This document shows positions 22,826 through 32,709 of a stretch of 64,000 nucleotides of DNA, one piece after another. The notes beneath the pieces are model-generated. The model worked only from the letters and a program-made list of their open reading frames with translations. It did no database searches and was not told the DNA's origin. Positions within the stretch are counted from its first letter, which is position 1, and every line of letters begins with the position of its first letter. The DNA is from Apricaphanius iberus (lineage: Eukaryota; Chordata; Actinopteri; Cyprinodontiformes; Aphaniidae), in contig JAPXFQ010001936.1 in assembly GCA_028564705.1 (NCBI GenBank), forward strand, positions 806,001 to 870,000. The letters are read 5' to 3'. Made by a program: the position numbers and the translations under genes.

Positions 22826-23367
22826 ATGAATTAATATACGGACAAACCTTACAAAACCTTAATTTAGCTCAATTACATTTCCAAATAATCCCAAATTAAA
22901 CAGATGTAAATCTGTATTGTTGCTCTGTGGACAGTTGCAGTTAAATTTGGTTTGAGCAAGTTGCACAGCTTTCTTTACTAAACAAATGTATTATATTGCA
23001 AATGGGGCGACTGTGGCTCAGGAGTTGGGTGTTTGTCTCCGTCGTTGTGTCCTTGGGCAAGACACTTCACCCGTTGCCTACTGGTGGTGGTCAGAGGGCC
23101 CGGTGGCGCCAGTGTCCGGCAGCCTCGCCTCTGTCAGCGCCCCAGGGCAGCTGTGGCTACAACGTAGCTTGCCATCATCAGTGTGTGAATGTGTGCGTAA
23201 ATGGGTGGATGTAGTGTGAAGCGCTTTGGGGTCTGTAGGGACTGAGTAAAGCGCTATACAAATGCAGGCCGTTACCATTACCATTAAAAATTGTTTCCAA
23301 CAGCTATTGAAGAATCCGAGGATTGAAACATCCAAATTGTGTTAGTAGGAAAAACAGGAGCGGGGAT
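22826..23367 (+). pseudogene. Truncated GIMAP pseudogene
   Basis: About 22826-22985 matches the GIMAP gene 3 intron (ACGGACAAACCTTAC, CAAATTAAACAGATGTAAAT, TTGCTCTGTGGA). After a SINE, 23287-23367 holds the acceptor TTTCCAACAG and the start of exon 2, encoding AIEESED, then a TGA at 23324-23326, then in the same frame [12 protein letters not shown], where homology stops abruptly inside the P-loop. Exon 2 begins CTATTGAAGAATCC, as in gene 1, rather than the ATGGTGAAGAATCC of genes 2 and 3, so it descends from a gene 1-like copy. No exon 1 was seen. Confidence 0.85.
23004..23286 (+). mobile_element. tRNA-derived SINE
   Basis: The head GGGGCGACTGTGGCTCAGGA resembles a Pol III A box (TGGCTCAG..GTTGG). 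The body has CTTGGGCAAGACACTTCACC, GTGTGAATGTGTGCGTAAAT and GTGTGAAGCGCTTTGG. The tail is AAAGCGCTATACAAATGCAG followed by (TTACCA)n. This is a very common fish SINE layout. The B box is not obvious. It is inserted in the intron of the GIMAP pseudogene. Confidence 0.8.
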
Positions 23368-23800
23368 CACCGCGAAAAATATTTTCTGCCTGATTTACAC
23401 GACCAAGTAATTGGCTGATGCGTTTCAGGCACGACCCAAAATACGCGCTGCATTTTATGTCTGCTGAGAAATCTGAGAAATCTCAACTACAGCTTCAAGT
23501 CGCGCCATAACAACCAATCAGCTGACGGGTGTCAGTGATGCTGGGACTGAGTGAATGGAGTCACAGCGTCAGCTGGACATGTAAAATGATAAACACCGGG
23601 GCTAATCACCCTGAGCTACATGACACCAGCTGTTTTCTATACAGACAGGAATAAAAAAATAAACATTATAAAGAGGTTAAACTATTAAACAGGAATGCTC
23701 TTAAGAGGTTTGTTGGTGGCTCTTAAAAGAACCGTTGTGGCCGCAAAACAGCTTCCTCACCCGGACACCCAGACCTGGTAATGTCTCCACCAAAGCACGT
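23368..23800. repeat. Possible MITE remnant
   Basis: About 23590-23670 resembles 54690-54760 (shared GAGCTA[C/T]ATGACACCAG, TGT, ACAGACAGGAATAA-type words), so both are likely members of one non-autonomous family. Boundaries not resolved. Confidence 0.4.
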
Positions 23801-24516
23801 CCCTCACATATAAACTTTTACTAACAGCAGACAGATGGAAAGCTGCTCAGCTTGGCATTTGGTGTGGCGGCGGGACAGAGCTTGGAGCTTCGCGGCACAA
23901 ACCGGGCGAGGAGTCGGGGTGTGTATTGATCCTTCTGCCGCTGCTCGACTTGGTCTACCCTCTCAGGAGCGGTCTCGACATTTTCTCTCCTGGCTCTCAG
24001 CGAGGACGCACGCTTTTTCTCTCCCTCCTCCTCCTGTGTCTTATCCCTCTGCTCTATGTCCTGTACCTCTATCTGGAGTGTCTTTTTACATGTTTCTCCG
24101 AACCAAAACTGAATAAGCAAAAGATGGAAAAGCTCAGCTGGTGTCTGAATGCTATTGATAAAATCTACTCAACTCTACGAAGCACCAATAAAGGGCATCC
24201 GGGTTGTATGGAAGATATCTGGATATTTGGATTTATGTGGATCGGGTTCCTGCTGATTGGAACGGGCATGTACTGGATCTGCCACAAAATGGAGCCACAA
24301 ATACCGAAATTGGAGGCAATTCTGGAAGCGATTTGAAGGCTGAAGGAGCAGTCTGAAGCCCGGATTCGTGCTGATGGAACTCAGAACCTCACGCTTGGCG
24401 AGCTCGAGCACAGGCTAGACGCTGCAAGGCGATCTAGCTGGCGCTTGAGACTCACTCGCGAATTGTCACTGGACTTGGAGAAACTATCAGTGCGGATTGG
24501 TGCAACTGGAAATTAA
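23782..24516 (+). other. Unrecognised membrane-protein-like open frame with one internal TGA
   Basis: One reading frame is open from 23782 to a single TGA at 24334-24336, then continues open to TAA at 24514-24516. It shows two hydrophobic segments, LFLSLLLLCLIPLLYVLYLY (about 24016-24078) and IWIFGFMWIGFLLIGTGMYW (about 24217-24276). After the TGA comes a charged, helix-prone stretch (GELEHRLDAARRSSWRLRLT). A plausible start is ATG at 24124 (MEKLSWCLNAIDKIYSTL), which keeps only the second hydrophobic segment; no in-frame ATG begins the longer version. I recognise no family. It could be a decayed transposon ORF, a pseudogene or an exon. Confidence 0.35.
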
Positions 24517-24734
24517 TGGAGTAATCTGAACTTTAATTTGGTTGAATTAAGACTATAAAAGAAACCGCTGACAGACTGAAGGGTTGAGAGGAAATTTGCT
24601 CTCCCTGTTATCCAAATAATTATTGTTTTGGCTTCATGAAGACCTTCAACTTGGTCCGTTATCAATGCCTGTGAGAGGAATGTAAACAGAGTATCCTCCA
24701 CCCCGTCCACCTGCATCTACTGACGCACACACCC

Positions 24735-24950
24735 ACATGGATTCAGACACACACACACATCTAGTTCTTTCTTAAAGAACTAGATGAAAATGATAGAGAA
24801 TGTAAAACAATTTTCTGTTTTTCACCTGTAGATAATATCTCGCTATTGTGATGTGGGAGGAACATCAGTCTCTCAGTGAGGGATGTAAATCAAAGTGAAG
24901 TCATTCAGGACACAGACATCGACAAAGAAACACCAAACTGCTGGTGCAAA
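24735..24950 (+). promoter_or_regulatory. GIMAP gene 2 promoter / 5' UTR
   Basis: From about 24775 this is nearly identical to 29131-29306 upstream of gene 3. It contains TTTTCTGTTTTTCAC at 24811-24825, which differs from a TTTCNNTTTC interferon-response core at only one base (TTTCTGTTTT). It also has GTGGGAGGAACATCAGTCTC and the CATTCAGGACACAGACATCG block shared with gene 1. A short (AC)n run precedes it. Confidence 0.5.
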
Positions 24951-26047
24951 ATGGCGAGCAAACACTTGGTCTCAGGTAAGGCTTTGGATTTCATTTTTAG
25001 GTGTTTAGAAAATCCTTTAGGTAACATGTCTAACAAACTTTGATAAAAAGATAAATCTGTATTGTTGCTCTCTGGAAAGTTGCAGTTTAATTTGGTTTGA
25101 GCGACTTGAGCAGCTTTCTTTACTAAAGAAATATGCTAAAATTGTTTCCAACAGATGGTGAAGAATCCGAGGATGAAAACATCCGAATTGTGTTAGTAGG
25201 AAAAACAGGAGCTGGGAAAAGTTCAGCAGGAAACACCATCTTACAGAAGAAGGTCTTTGTCTCTAAGCCGTCTCTGTCTTTAGTGACTGAAAAGTGTCAG
25301 AAGGAAACAGGAGAGTTTGAGGGCCAACCTCTGGCTGTGGTTGATACTCCTGGTCTGTTTGACACCAAGAAACCTGCTGAACAGGTGCTAGAAGAGTTGG
25401 CTAAATGTATCTCCTTGTCTGCTCCTGGTCCTCATGTCTTCCTGGTTGTGATCCACCCAAACAGATTCACTGAAGAAGAACAAAACACTGTTCAACTCAT
25501 CAAGAAGATCTTTGGAGAAAAAGCATCAGATTACACCATGGCTTTGTTCACCCATGGAGACGATTTGGAGGAAGACGGGATGTCTGTGAAAGAAATAGTG
25601 GAAACAAACAAAGATGTCAGGTCCTTCATCAGTCAGTGTGGTGGAGGATATCATCTGTTCAACAACAGAAGTAAGGATCCGTCTCAGGTGAAGGAGCTGC
25701 TGGAGAAAATCAATGCAATAGTCAAGAAAAATGGAGGACGATACTACACTAATGAGATGTTTAAGGAGGCGCAGAGACCCAATGAAGAGGAGAAAGGTAA
25801 AATTCTGAGACGAAATCCAGGCATGGAGGTTAATGAAGCCAGAAGAATGGCACAGCAAGTCAACTCTTTTATTCAGAGTGTTCTCAACTTTACGATTGCT
25901 GGAGCCCAAACTGGCGCTGCAATTAGAGGCACCAGGGGTCCAGTGTGGGCAGCAGTTGGGGCTTCAGTGTGTGGATCAGTGGGAGGTTTACTTGTAACCG
26001 ACAGAATACTTATGAGGGAGAGGCCAAACATGTGTGTCTTACAGTGA
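24951..26047 (+). CDS. gimap: GIMAP (AIG1-type) GTPase, gene 2
   Basis: Exon 1 is 24951-24975 (25 nt, MASKHLVS + G, donor GTAAGG). Exon 2 is 25155-26047 (acceptor TTTCCAACAG). The phase 1 join gives 305 aa. The GTPase motifs are [12 protein letters not shown] (P-loop G24-S31), [20 protein letters not shown] and FNNRSK. The C-terminal part has a short hydrophobic glycine-containing region (IAGAQTGAAIRGTRGPVWAA) and ends in MCVLQ, giving CaaX motif CVLQ. The intron is only 179 bp. Exon 2 matches gene 1 most closely in the middle ([15 protein letters not shown]) and gene 3 at the start, which may reflect gene conversion. Predicted role as for gene 1; membrane attachment by prenylation is inferred. 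Confidence 0.94.
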
Positions 26048-27080
26048 AAAATGTTTGTATAATTGTATTGAAACGACTTTTGTTGTAAAGTGTCTTGAGA
26101 ATTGGCGCTATGTAAATAAATGTTAATTTAATTGATATCAATATAGGAAAAATTAAAAGATTTTTTTACCCTTATAGGTAACTTAATATAAGAGCAAAAT
26201 CACTGAGTGAATCCTTGTATAATGTCTTTTTGTGGTTTTCTGGTCTTTATAAATGATCTAAAAAATTTGGATCAGTGGTAATTTGACATTCTTCACATCA
26301 GAGAACTTTAATGAATTTCCACTCGTGAGATCAATAAAGTATTTCTGATTCTGATTAAAATATTTTCCTGATTCATGTTATAATGATTGCTGCAATGGAC
26401 CGGAGACCTGTCCAGGGTCTACCCCAGTGACCGCTGAAGATAGGCAGCAGCTCACTTGGGTCCTCCAGCTCTAGTTTACTGATCGTCCTTAGAACCAGAA
26501 CCAAACATGGAAAAGCAGCTTTTAGTTTCTATTCTCCCCACATCTGGAACAAACTACTGGATGACTGCAAAGCTGCGGAGACACTTAACTCTTTTATATC
26601 TAAAATAAAAACGTATCTATTTAGACTCGCTTATGAGAATTAAATGTTTTTTTTCCTAAATTGTTGTTTTAATAAAATGCTAAATATTGTCTTTTATTGT
26701 TTTTATTGTTTCTTTTATAAATGTTTGTTTATGCTTTCTTTTGGTGATTCTCTGTTTTAATTTTCACATTTCTGTAATCATGAAAAGCACCTTGAATTGC
26801 CTTGTGTTGAAAATGTGCTATATAAATAAAATTGCCTTGCCTTGCTCTAGATAACCATGTCCTGGATGACAGAGAATTTACATCAACATGGATGGATGTT
26901 GTATCGATTACTCTATTTATCATATCTTAATATAAAATGTATTTATCTGCAGAAAACAAAATGTCGGAAGGTTAAAGGCATAACATTTATCTACCTGTTA
27001 TTGAATATGTATCATATACACTCATTAAAAATACAAATGAAAAAGTGTCTAAGTGGTTTATTTTAAACAAATAGTTTCCC
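26048..27080 (+). repeat. GIMAP gene 2 3' flank invaded by two L2 tails
   Basis: The conserved GIMAP 3' flank is split. About 26060-26135 is an L2 3' tail (GTGTCTTGAGAATTGGCGCT, ATGTAAATAAATG). About 26388-26848 is an L2-type 3' region (AAGCAGCTTTTAGTTTCTAT, ATCTGGAACAAACTACTGG, GCACCTTGAATTGCCTTGTG, TATAAATAAAATTGCCTTGC). The GIMAP flank resumes at about 26850 and ends with ATTAAA at 27024-27029. Confidence 0.65.
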
Positions 27081-27970
27081 AAAGGGATCAGCGGTTGTCT
27101 TACAAGAACAAACAGGGCTGGAGTGGGACAAAAACTCAGCCAAGGCATTTTGATTCGAGGCCGGCCCACCAGATATCATTGGAAAAGCTATAAAGCCCCC
27201 CCGCCACCCTACCCTCAGCTTCATGATTCCTAATCGGCGTATTCTAATACACTAGCAAAACAAATTTACAGAAATTAACTCTTTTTTTCTATAATTAAAT
27301 AGATTAAACATCTTTCTTCAACATAATTGCAGGCTGCACAGATGGCACCTTCCCAAACAAAAAAGTACTACAGCTTAAAAAGGATATATATACCGGCTTA
27401 ATATTTAATATATATGATTATAAATTTCCATCCTTTTGACATTAGATGACTAGGAGTGACCCTGAATAGTCAAATATTTGATGCATCCATATGTGGAGCT
27501 TGATTCGACACACAATCTGAAGGTCAAATATTTGCAGATAAAATGAGCTTCAAACCATTTCGTCATCATGGGGAAGCTCAATGTCTAATTCCACACAGAA
27601 CTACTGATTTTTCATGGATATATGAAGTTATATATAGTCTGTATATATGATAATTTGCAAAAGCAAACATGAAATGAACAGAGCAAAGAGTTCAATAGAC
27701 ATTGTGATGTAACCAGCTAATGAATCACTTTAGAGAGCCTCTTGATTACACTCCTCTTATCCTTTGCAATGCACGTCCATGAAGGAGCTTTTCTATGAAA
27801 ATGCAGAGCCAGATGACAAAATAACTGTCAGGGCAGGAAGCCAACTCCTGTGCACCGCCGTCTCTAAGTTGGTCCACAACCAAACACTGACAACAACATG
27901 ACTCAAAGCATAACTGAAGGAAATGGCTACATGTAGAACACAAGTTATGATGTAAAACAGATAACTTCTA
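27081..27970. other. Gene-free spacer
   Basis: AT-rich, with no recognisable gene. AGGGCTGGAGTGGGACAAAA at 27113-27132 may be the terminus of an old hAT copy, but no partner end was found. Confidence 0.3.
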
Positions 27971-28507
27971 CAGTACAGACCAAAAGTTTGGACACACCTT
28001 CTCATTCAATTAATTTTCTTTCTTTTCATGACTACATGTTAGACTCTCAATTAAGGGCATCAAAACTATGAATGAACACATAATGTATGGAATTACTGTA
28101 TGAACTTAAACAAAAAGGGTGAAATAACTGAATACATATGTTATATTTTAGATTCCTCAAAGTAGCCACCCTTCGCTCTGATTACTGCTTTGCATTCTCT
28201 TGAGCTTCCAGTCACCAGAAATGGTTTTCCAGCAGTCTTGTAGGAGTTCCCAGAGATGCTTAGTACTCGTTGGACCTTTTGCCTTCACTCTGTGGTTCAG
28301 CTCACCCCAAATCATCTCCATTGGGTTCAGGTCCGGTAACTTTGGAGACCAGGTTATTTTCACATTTTTTGGAAAAGTACTACATAATTCTGTATGTGTT
28401 CATTCATATTTTTGATGCCTTCAGTGTGAATCTACAATGTAAATAGTCATGAAAATAAAGAAAACGCGCTGAATGAGAAGGCGTGTCCTAACTTTAGGTC
28501 TGTACTG
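27971..28507 (-). mobile_element. Internally deleted Tc1/mariner element
   Basis: The left terminus CAGTACAGACCAAAAGTTTG and the inverted right terminus CAGTACAGACCTAAAGTTAG form inverted repeats of about 37 bp. TA precedes the left end; the right TA is mutated. The - strand at 28157-28363 keeps the transposase C-terminus (LPDLNPMEMIWGELNHRVK, then LWELLQDCWKTI). It carries the catalytic-Glu region of the DD34E triad, and the first two Asp are deleted. Family distinct from the 2116-3721 element. Confidence 0.85.
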
Positions 28508-29130
28508 CTGTACCCATAAGACTTTGAGGTGTACAACTATCCCCCACTGTACACACAGATCATTCGACCATTGGTGGACTACAGAAAGATTCAATGACTC
28601 TGATTCGAATGTGTAAGTCTTTGGTAGGGGACACCCCTACAGATGACCAAAACAAAGTATTTCTTTATGCCTACCTTTCTCTGTTAAAGCCAAACCTGGC
28701 CTCCTAACAAAACTCTGCTAAACTTTGCTGCATAGAAAAGGTGTCATTAATAATATGTTAAAATGTTAATTTTTTTCACATTTTTACACAGCTACTACAA
28801 GGATTAAATGTGAATCTAAAGTAATGTTCAATAAATTAGAGTATTTTTCTCCAATGGACTGGCAACCTGTTCAGGGTGTAACCTCAGTCTGTGTGGAATT
28901 AATCAATATAATGTTTCACATAACATAGGAAAAAGTACAGGACAGATAATATGTACAAAGGGAACACTGTAGGTTTGCCTGAATGAGATAGAGCAGCAAG
29001 GAGTTAATGAGTGTACGCCGTCCAGAAACACAAATCAGTCAGGTCATTGCAATAGGTAACGAAAAGCAGCACTTTATTGTATTAGATTTACTTTAGTTTA
29101 AAGCCTTTATTTTAGACGGTTTCTTTGTTT
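28508..29130. other. Spacer between the Tc1 remnant and GIMAP gene 3
   Basis: No gene seen. CCAATGGACTGGCAACCTGT at about 28852-28871 is a scrap of a common fish repeat whose core reads GGCGACCTGTCCAGGGTGTA. Confidence 0.35.
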
Positions 29131-29306
29131 AAGAACTAGATGAAAATGATAGAGAATGTAAAACAATTTTCTGTTTTTCACCTGTAGATAATATCTCGCT
29201 ATTGTGATGTGGGAGGAACATCAGTCTCTCAGTGAGGGATGTAAATCAAAGTGAAGTCATTCAGGACGCAGACATCGACAAAGAAACAGCAAACTGCTGG
29301 TGCAAA
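29131..29306 (+). promoter_or_regulatory. GIMAP gene 3 promoter / 5' UTR
   Basis: Nearly base-for-base duplicate of 24775-24950, including TTTTCTGTTTTTCAC (29167-29181) and GTGGGAGGAACATCAGTCTC. One visible difference is GGACGCAGACATC here versus GGACACAGACATC at gene 2. Confidence 0.55.
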
Positions 29307-30653
29307 ATGGCGAGCAAACACTTGGTATCAGGTAAGGCTTTGGATTTCATTTTTAGGTGTTTAGAAAATCCTTTAGGTAACATGTTTAACAAACTTTATT
29401 GAAAATATAATGAGGGAATCTGGTTTATGAATTAATGTACGGACAAACCTTACAACACTTTAATTTAGTTAATAACATTTCCAAGTAATCCCAAATTAAA
29501 CAGATGTAAATTGATTTTGAAAAAAAAAAAACTCTTGAAAGATTTATAGCTTTTTCATCCTAAGAATAAATCTGACAAGATCTGCTCTGCCTGTTTTTTT
29601 CTAAAAGCAATAATAATACAATGTAGACGTGGTTTATTGACATGCCTCACTGATCATTTGATAAAAAGATAAATCTGTATTGTTGCTCTGTGGAAAGTTG
29701 CAGTTTAATTTGGTTTGAGGGACTTGAGCAGCTTTCTTTACTAAAGAAATATGTTTCCAACAGATGGTGAAGAATCCGAGGATGAAAACATCCGAATTGT
29801 GTTAGTAGGAAAAACAGGAGCTGGGAAAAGTTCAGCAGGAAACACCATCTTACAGAAGAAGGCCTTTGCCTCTAAGCCGTCTCTGTCTTCACTGACAGAA
29901 AAGTGTCAGAAGGAAACAGGAGAGTTTGAGGGCCAACCTCTGGCTGTGGTTGATACTCCTGGTCTGTTTGACACTAAGAAAAATGAAAAAGAGGTGATAG
30001 CGGAGGTGGGTAGATGCATCTCCATGTCTGCTCCTGGCCCTCATGTCTTCCTGGTTGTGATCCAACCAAACAGATTCACTGAAGAAGAACAAAAAACTGT
30101 TCAACTCATTCAGAAGATCTTTGGAAGAAGAGCATCAGCTTACACCATGGCTTTGTTCACCCATGGAGACGATTTGGAGGAAGACGGTATGTCTGTAGAG
30201 GACTTAATAAAAACCAGTGAGAAAGCCGGGTCCTTCATCAGTCAGTGTGGTGGAGGATATCATCTGTTTAACAACAGAAGTAAGGATCCGTCTCAGGTGA
30301 AGGAGCTGCTGGAGAAAATTAACGCAATGATTGAGACAAATGGAGGACGAAACTACACTAATGAGATTTATCAGGAGGCGAACAAAGCTATCAAACAAGA
30401 AATCATCATTCTGAGAGAAAATCAACACCTGGAGATTCATCAAGCCAGAAGAAAGGCAGAGCGAGACAACCAGTTCATTCGAAGTCTTGTGAGGTCCATT
30501 TCTGAGGGAGCTCGAGTTGGTGCTGAATGTGGAGCCATGTTTGGCCCAGCGGGGGCAGTGGGTGGAGCTGTACTGGGAGGATCGGTGGGAGGTTTGATTA
30601 CAGCAGTGGAAACTCTTAGGCAGGAGGACCCAAGTGCCTGCTTTTTGCAGTAA
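29307..30653 (+). CDS. gimap: GIMAP (AIG1-type) GTPase, gene 3
   Basis: Exon 1 is 29307-29331 (25 nt, MASKHLVS + G, donor GTAAGG). Exon 2 is 29764-30653. The phase 1 join gives 304 aa. P-loop [32 protein letters not shown] and FNNRSK are all present. It diverges from genes 1 and 2 after the G4 motif (SVEDLIKTSEKAGSF). The C-terminus has a glycine-zipper-like hydrophobic stretch (VGAECGAMFGPAGAVGGAVL) and ends ACFLQ, giving CaaX motif CFLQ. The 432-bp intron keeps about 253 bp that are missing from gene 2. Same predicted role as its paralogues. Confidence 0.94.
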
Positions 30654-31020
30654 TAGAAATATATTAATAATCAGCTTATTATTGACCCTAGAGCTAACTT
30701 ATTATAAGAGCAAAATGATTGTTTGGCTTTCTCTTTTTTTATGCTGCTTATATAATGTTTTGTTGAGCTTAATTGATCATTAGTGCTAAACTGATGTCTG
30801 TACTTTAAAATCATTTCCTAATTCATGTTGTTATAATCTATCTTGCTTCCTTGTCATATTATGAAATATGCTGATATGTAGAAAACAAAATGTCTGCAAA
30901 TTAAAGGCATAACCACAACCATGATCTACCTGTGATTGAACATGTAATACATAAACTCATTAAAAATACAAATGAAAAAGTATCAAAGTGTTTTATTTTA
31001 TGAGAAAAGTTTCCCAAAGG
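30654..31020 (+). other. GIMAP gene 3 3' UTR / conserved 3' flank
   Basis: Homologous to the flanks of genes 1 and 2. ATTAAA at 30959-30964 in the shared context CATTAAAAATACAAATG is the candidate poly(A) signal. Confidence 0.55.
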
Positions 31021-31859
31021 TATAATGGGCAAAACTTCTCATGCAGAAACATCCATACCTGTTAATTGTGTCTTTGCCCCCCTTCTTCTCTTTTTGGTAA
31101 TGACATGAATGTACCACAGAGTAAAGCACACTTCTTCATATTTTGTACATTTCGTGATGTGCTGTCATGTTAAAGTTGTAAACTGTGCTTAGCTTCACAT
31201 AAAATCAGCTGTTATAGATCATATATTTAGGCAGATCTATATACACTCTACTATAAAAGGCGGGTAATATTGAAGCTGCTGGAGTTTCAGTAAAATAGTT
31301 GTTCCTTTTTTATTTCCTCCTTTCATGGTCTGACTCTGAAACAACACGTCTTCTTAAACTCCGATACTCTGCATCTGATGCCTTATCAAGTTTAATCTAA
31401 AATTAAAACAAAATTCTGGTGCAAAGAGTTACATTATACACAGAAACGCATCAGGTAGCAGTTTGGATAAAAATTGGAGAAAATATAAGAGTCCAAAAAT
31501 ATTTAGACGACTTGTTTTCTCCTCTTGGCTCCAGCTGACTATTTGAATTTTTAGTTTATTCATAAATAGGGCCCACAGTTTTTAAGTTTCAAAAGGTATC
31601 TACTGAAGATAACATATTCATAACATCATAAAGGTTCTCAGGAGCACCCCCTTCAGTCTCCTCAGTGGGCAGAGTCTACTCTGAGGCTTCCTGTAGAGAA
31701 AATCAGTCAGTGCGTTTACATGCACATCTAAATCTAACTGGTAATAATCAAACTAAAACCAGAATGTGAGCCTTTCTCACAGCACACATTACTCAGAAAA
31801 TGCAACACTAGGTGGCGACATGCGGTCTTTCACGTTGGCGTTCTTCTGGTTGACCTAGA
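31021..31859. other. Gene-free spacer
   Basis: No gene or classifiable repeat apart from the left target-site repeat of the following hAT element (GACCTAGA, 31852-31859). Confidence 0.3.
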
Positions 31860-32213
31860 GGTCACATGTCAAACTCAAGGCCCGGGGGCCAAATCTGGCC
31901 CAGCATAGCCATTTATGTGGCCCTCTAAACTCTGGAGGATCCAATAAATAGAATCTTTGAGTTCATGTGCAGCTACTTAAAAAAACTACTTTATCCCTCA
32001 AATCAGTGTTTCTTTGAATAGTCCTAAATCACATCATTGTGAAAAGAGGTTTAGTGTCATTTAATTTTAAGAAGTACTCGTTGAGAAAGCAATTTATTAA
32101 CATTTTTGTGGTTTGTTAAAAATAGTTTAATCATTACTTTCTGCCGCAACTGGCATTTTAAGGACATTTATTATTTTAATGTGGCCCAAATTGGACCAAA
32201 GTTTTTCACCCCT
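31860..32213. mobile_element. hAT-type MITE (CAAGGCCCGGGGGCC family)
   Basis: The left part reads ATGTCAAACTCAAGGCCCGG, GGGCCAAATCTGGCCC; the right part ends TTTTTCACCCCT. The flanks GACCTAGA and GAGCTAGA (32214-32221) match at 7 of 8 bases. This is a very common non-autonomous family in fish. Confidence 0.75.
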
Positions 32214-32336
32214 GAGCTAGAACGTAATTCAGACATTAACCAGATGGTGGCAGCAGTGAAGCAGACGAAGTAAAATCAGGATATAAACACTGAGAGAAGA
32301 AATGGACGACAAAAACGCTGCAGCACAGAACATTTA

Positions 32337-32703
32337 GGCTGCATCCGAATACCCTTACTACATCTACTACGTAGTAGGCGAAAATAAGTAATCGAGCGAT
32401 GTAGTAGATCCAAATCTCTAGTATGGATTGGCGTAGTAGGCATAAAGTTCCCGCATGTGTACTACCGCTATCCCACAATGCCGCAGAAGCCCCAAAATCG
32501 TAGAAGAAGAGTGACGTCGGCGTTGCCGAGGACAGGACCACAGGCGACATAACGTAATGTAAACATCATGTAAAATGGTGGAGCATTACGTCCGATTTCA
32601 TGCCTACTACTCGCTAGTTTGCTACGCAGTACTTACTGGATCAATGGGCAAGAAGTAGCTACTAATAATATGTAGTAAATACTATAGAATTTGGATGCAG
32701 GAT
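32337..32703. mobile_element. MITE with GGCTGCATCC terminal inverted repeats
   Basis: Begins GGCTGCATCCGAATACCCTT and ends, inverted, CCTGCATCCAAATTCTATAG. The next inner words (CTACTACGTAGTAG, ACTACATATTATTAGTAG) are also inverted matches. It is about 367 bp with a CpG-containing centre and no coding capacity. The target-site duplication is not clear. Confidence 0.65.
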
Positions 32704-32709
32704 TAGTAA

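Noticed and set aside
23004..23060. tRNA gene
   Set aside because: It has only an A-box-like word in a SINE head, without a complete cloverleaf or B box.
24334..24336. Selenocysteine readthrough at the TGA in the 23782-24516 frame
   Set aside because: No SECIS-like element could be identified by eye and the host frame has no known family. A nonsense mutation or chance is simpler.
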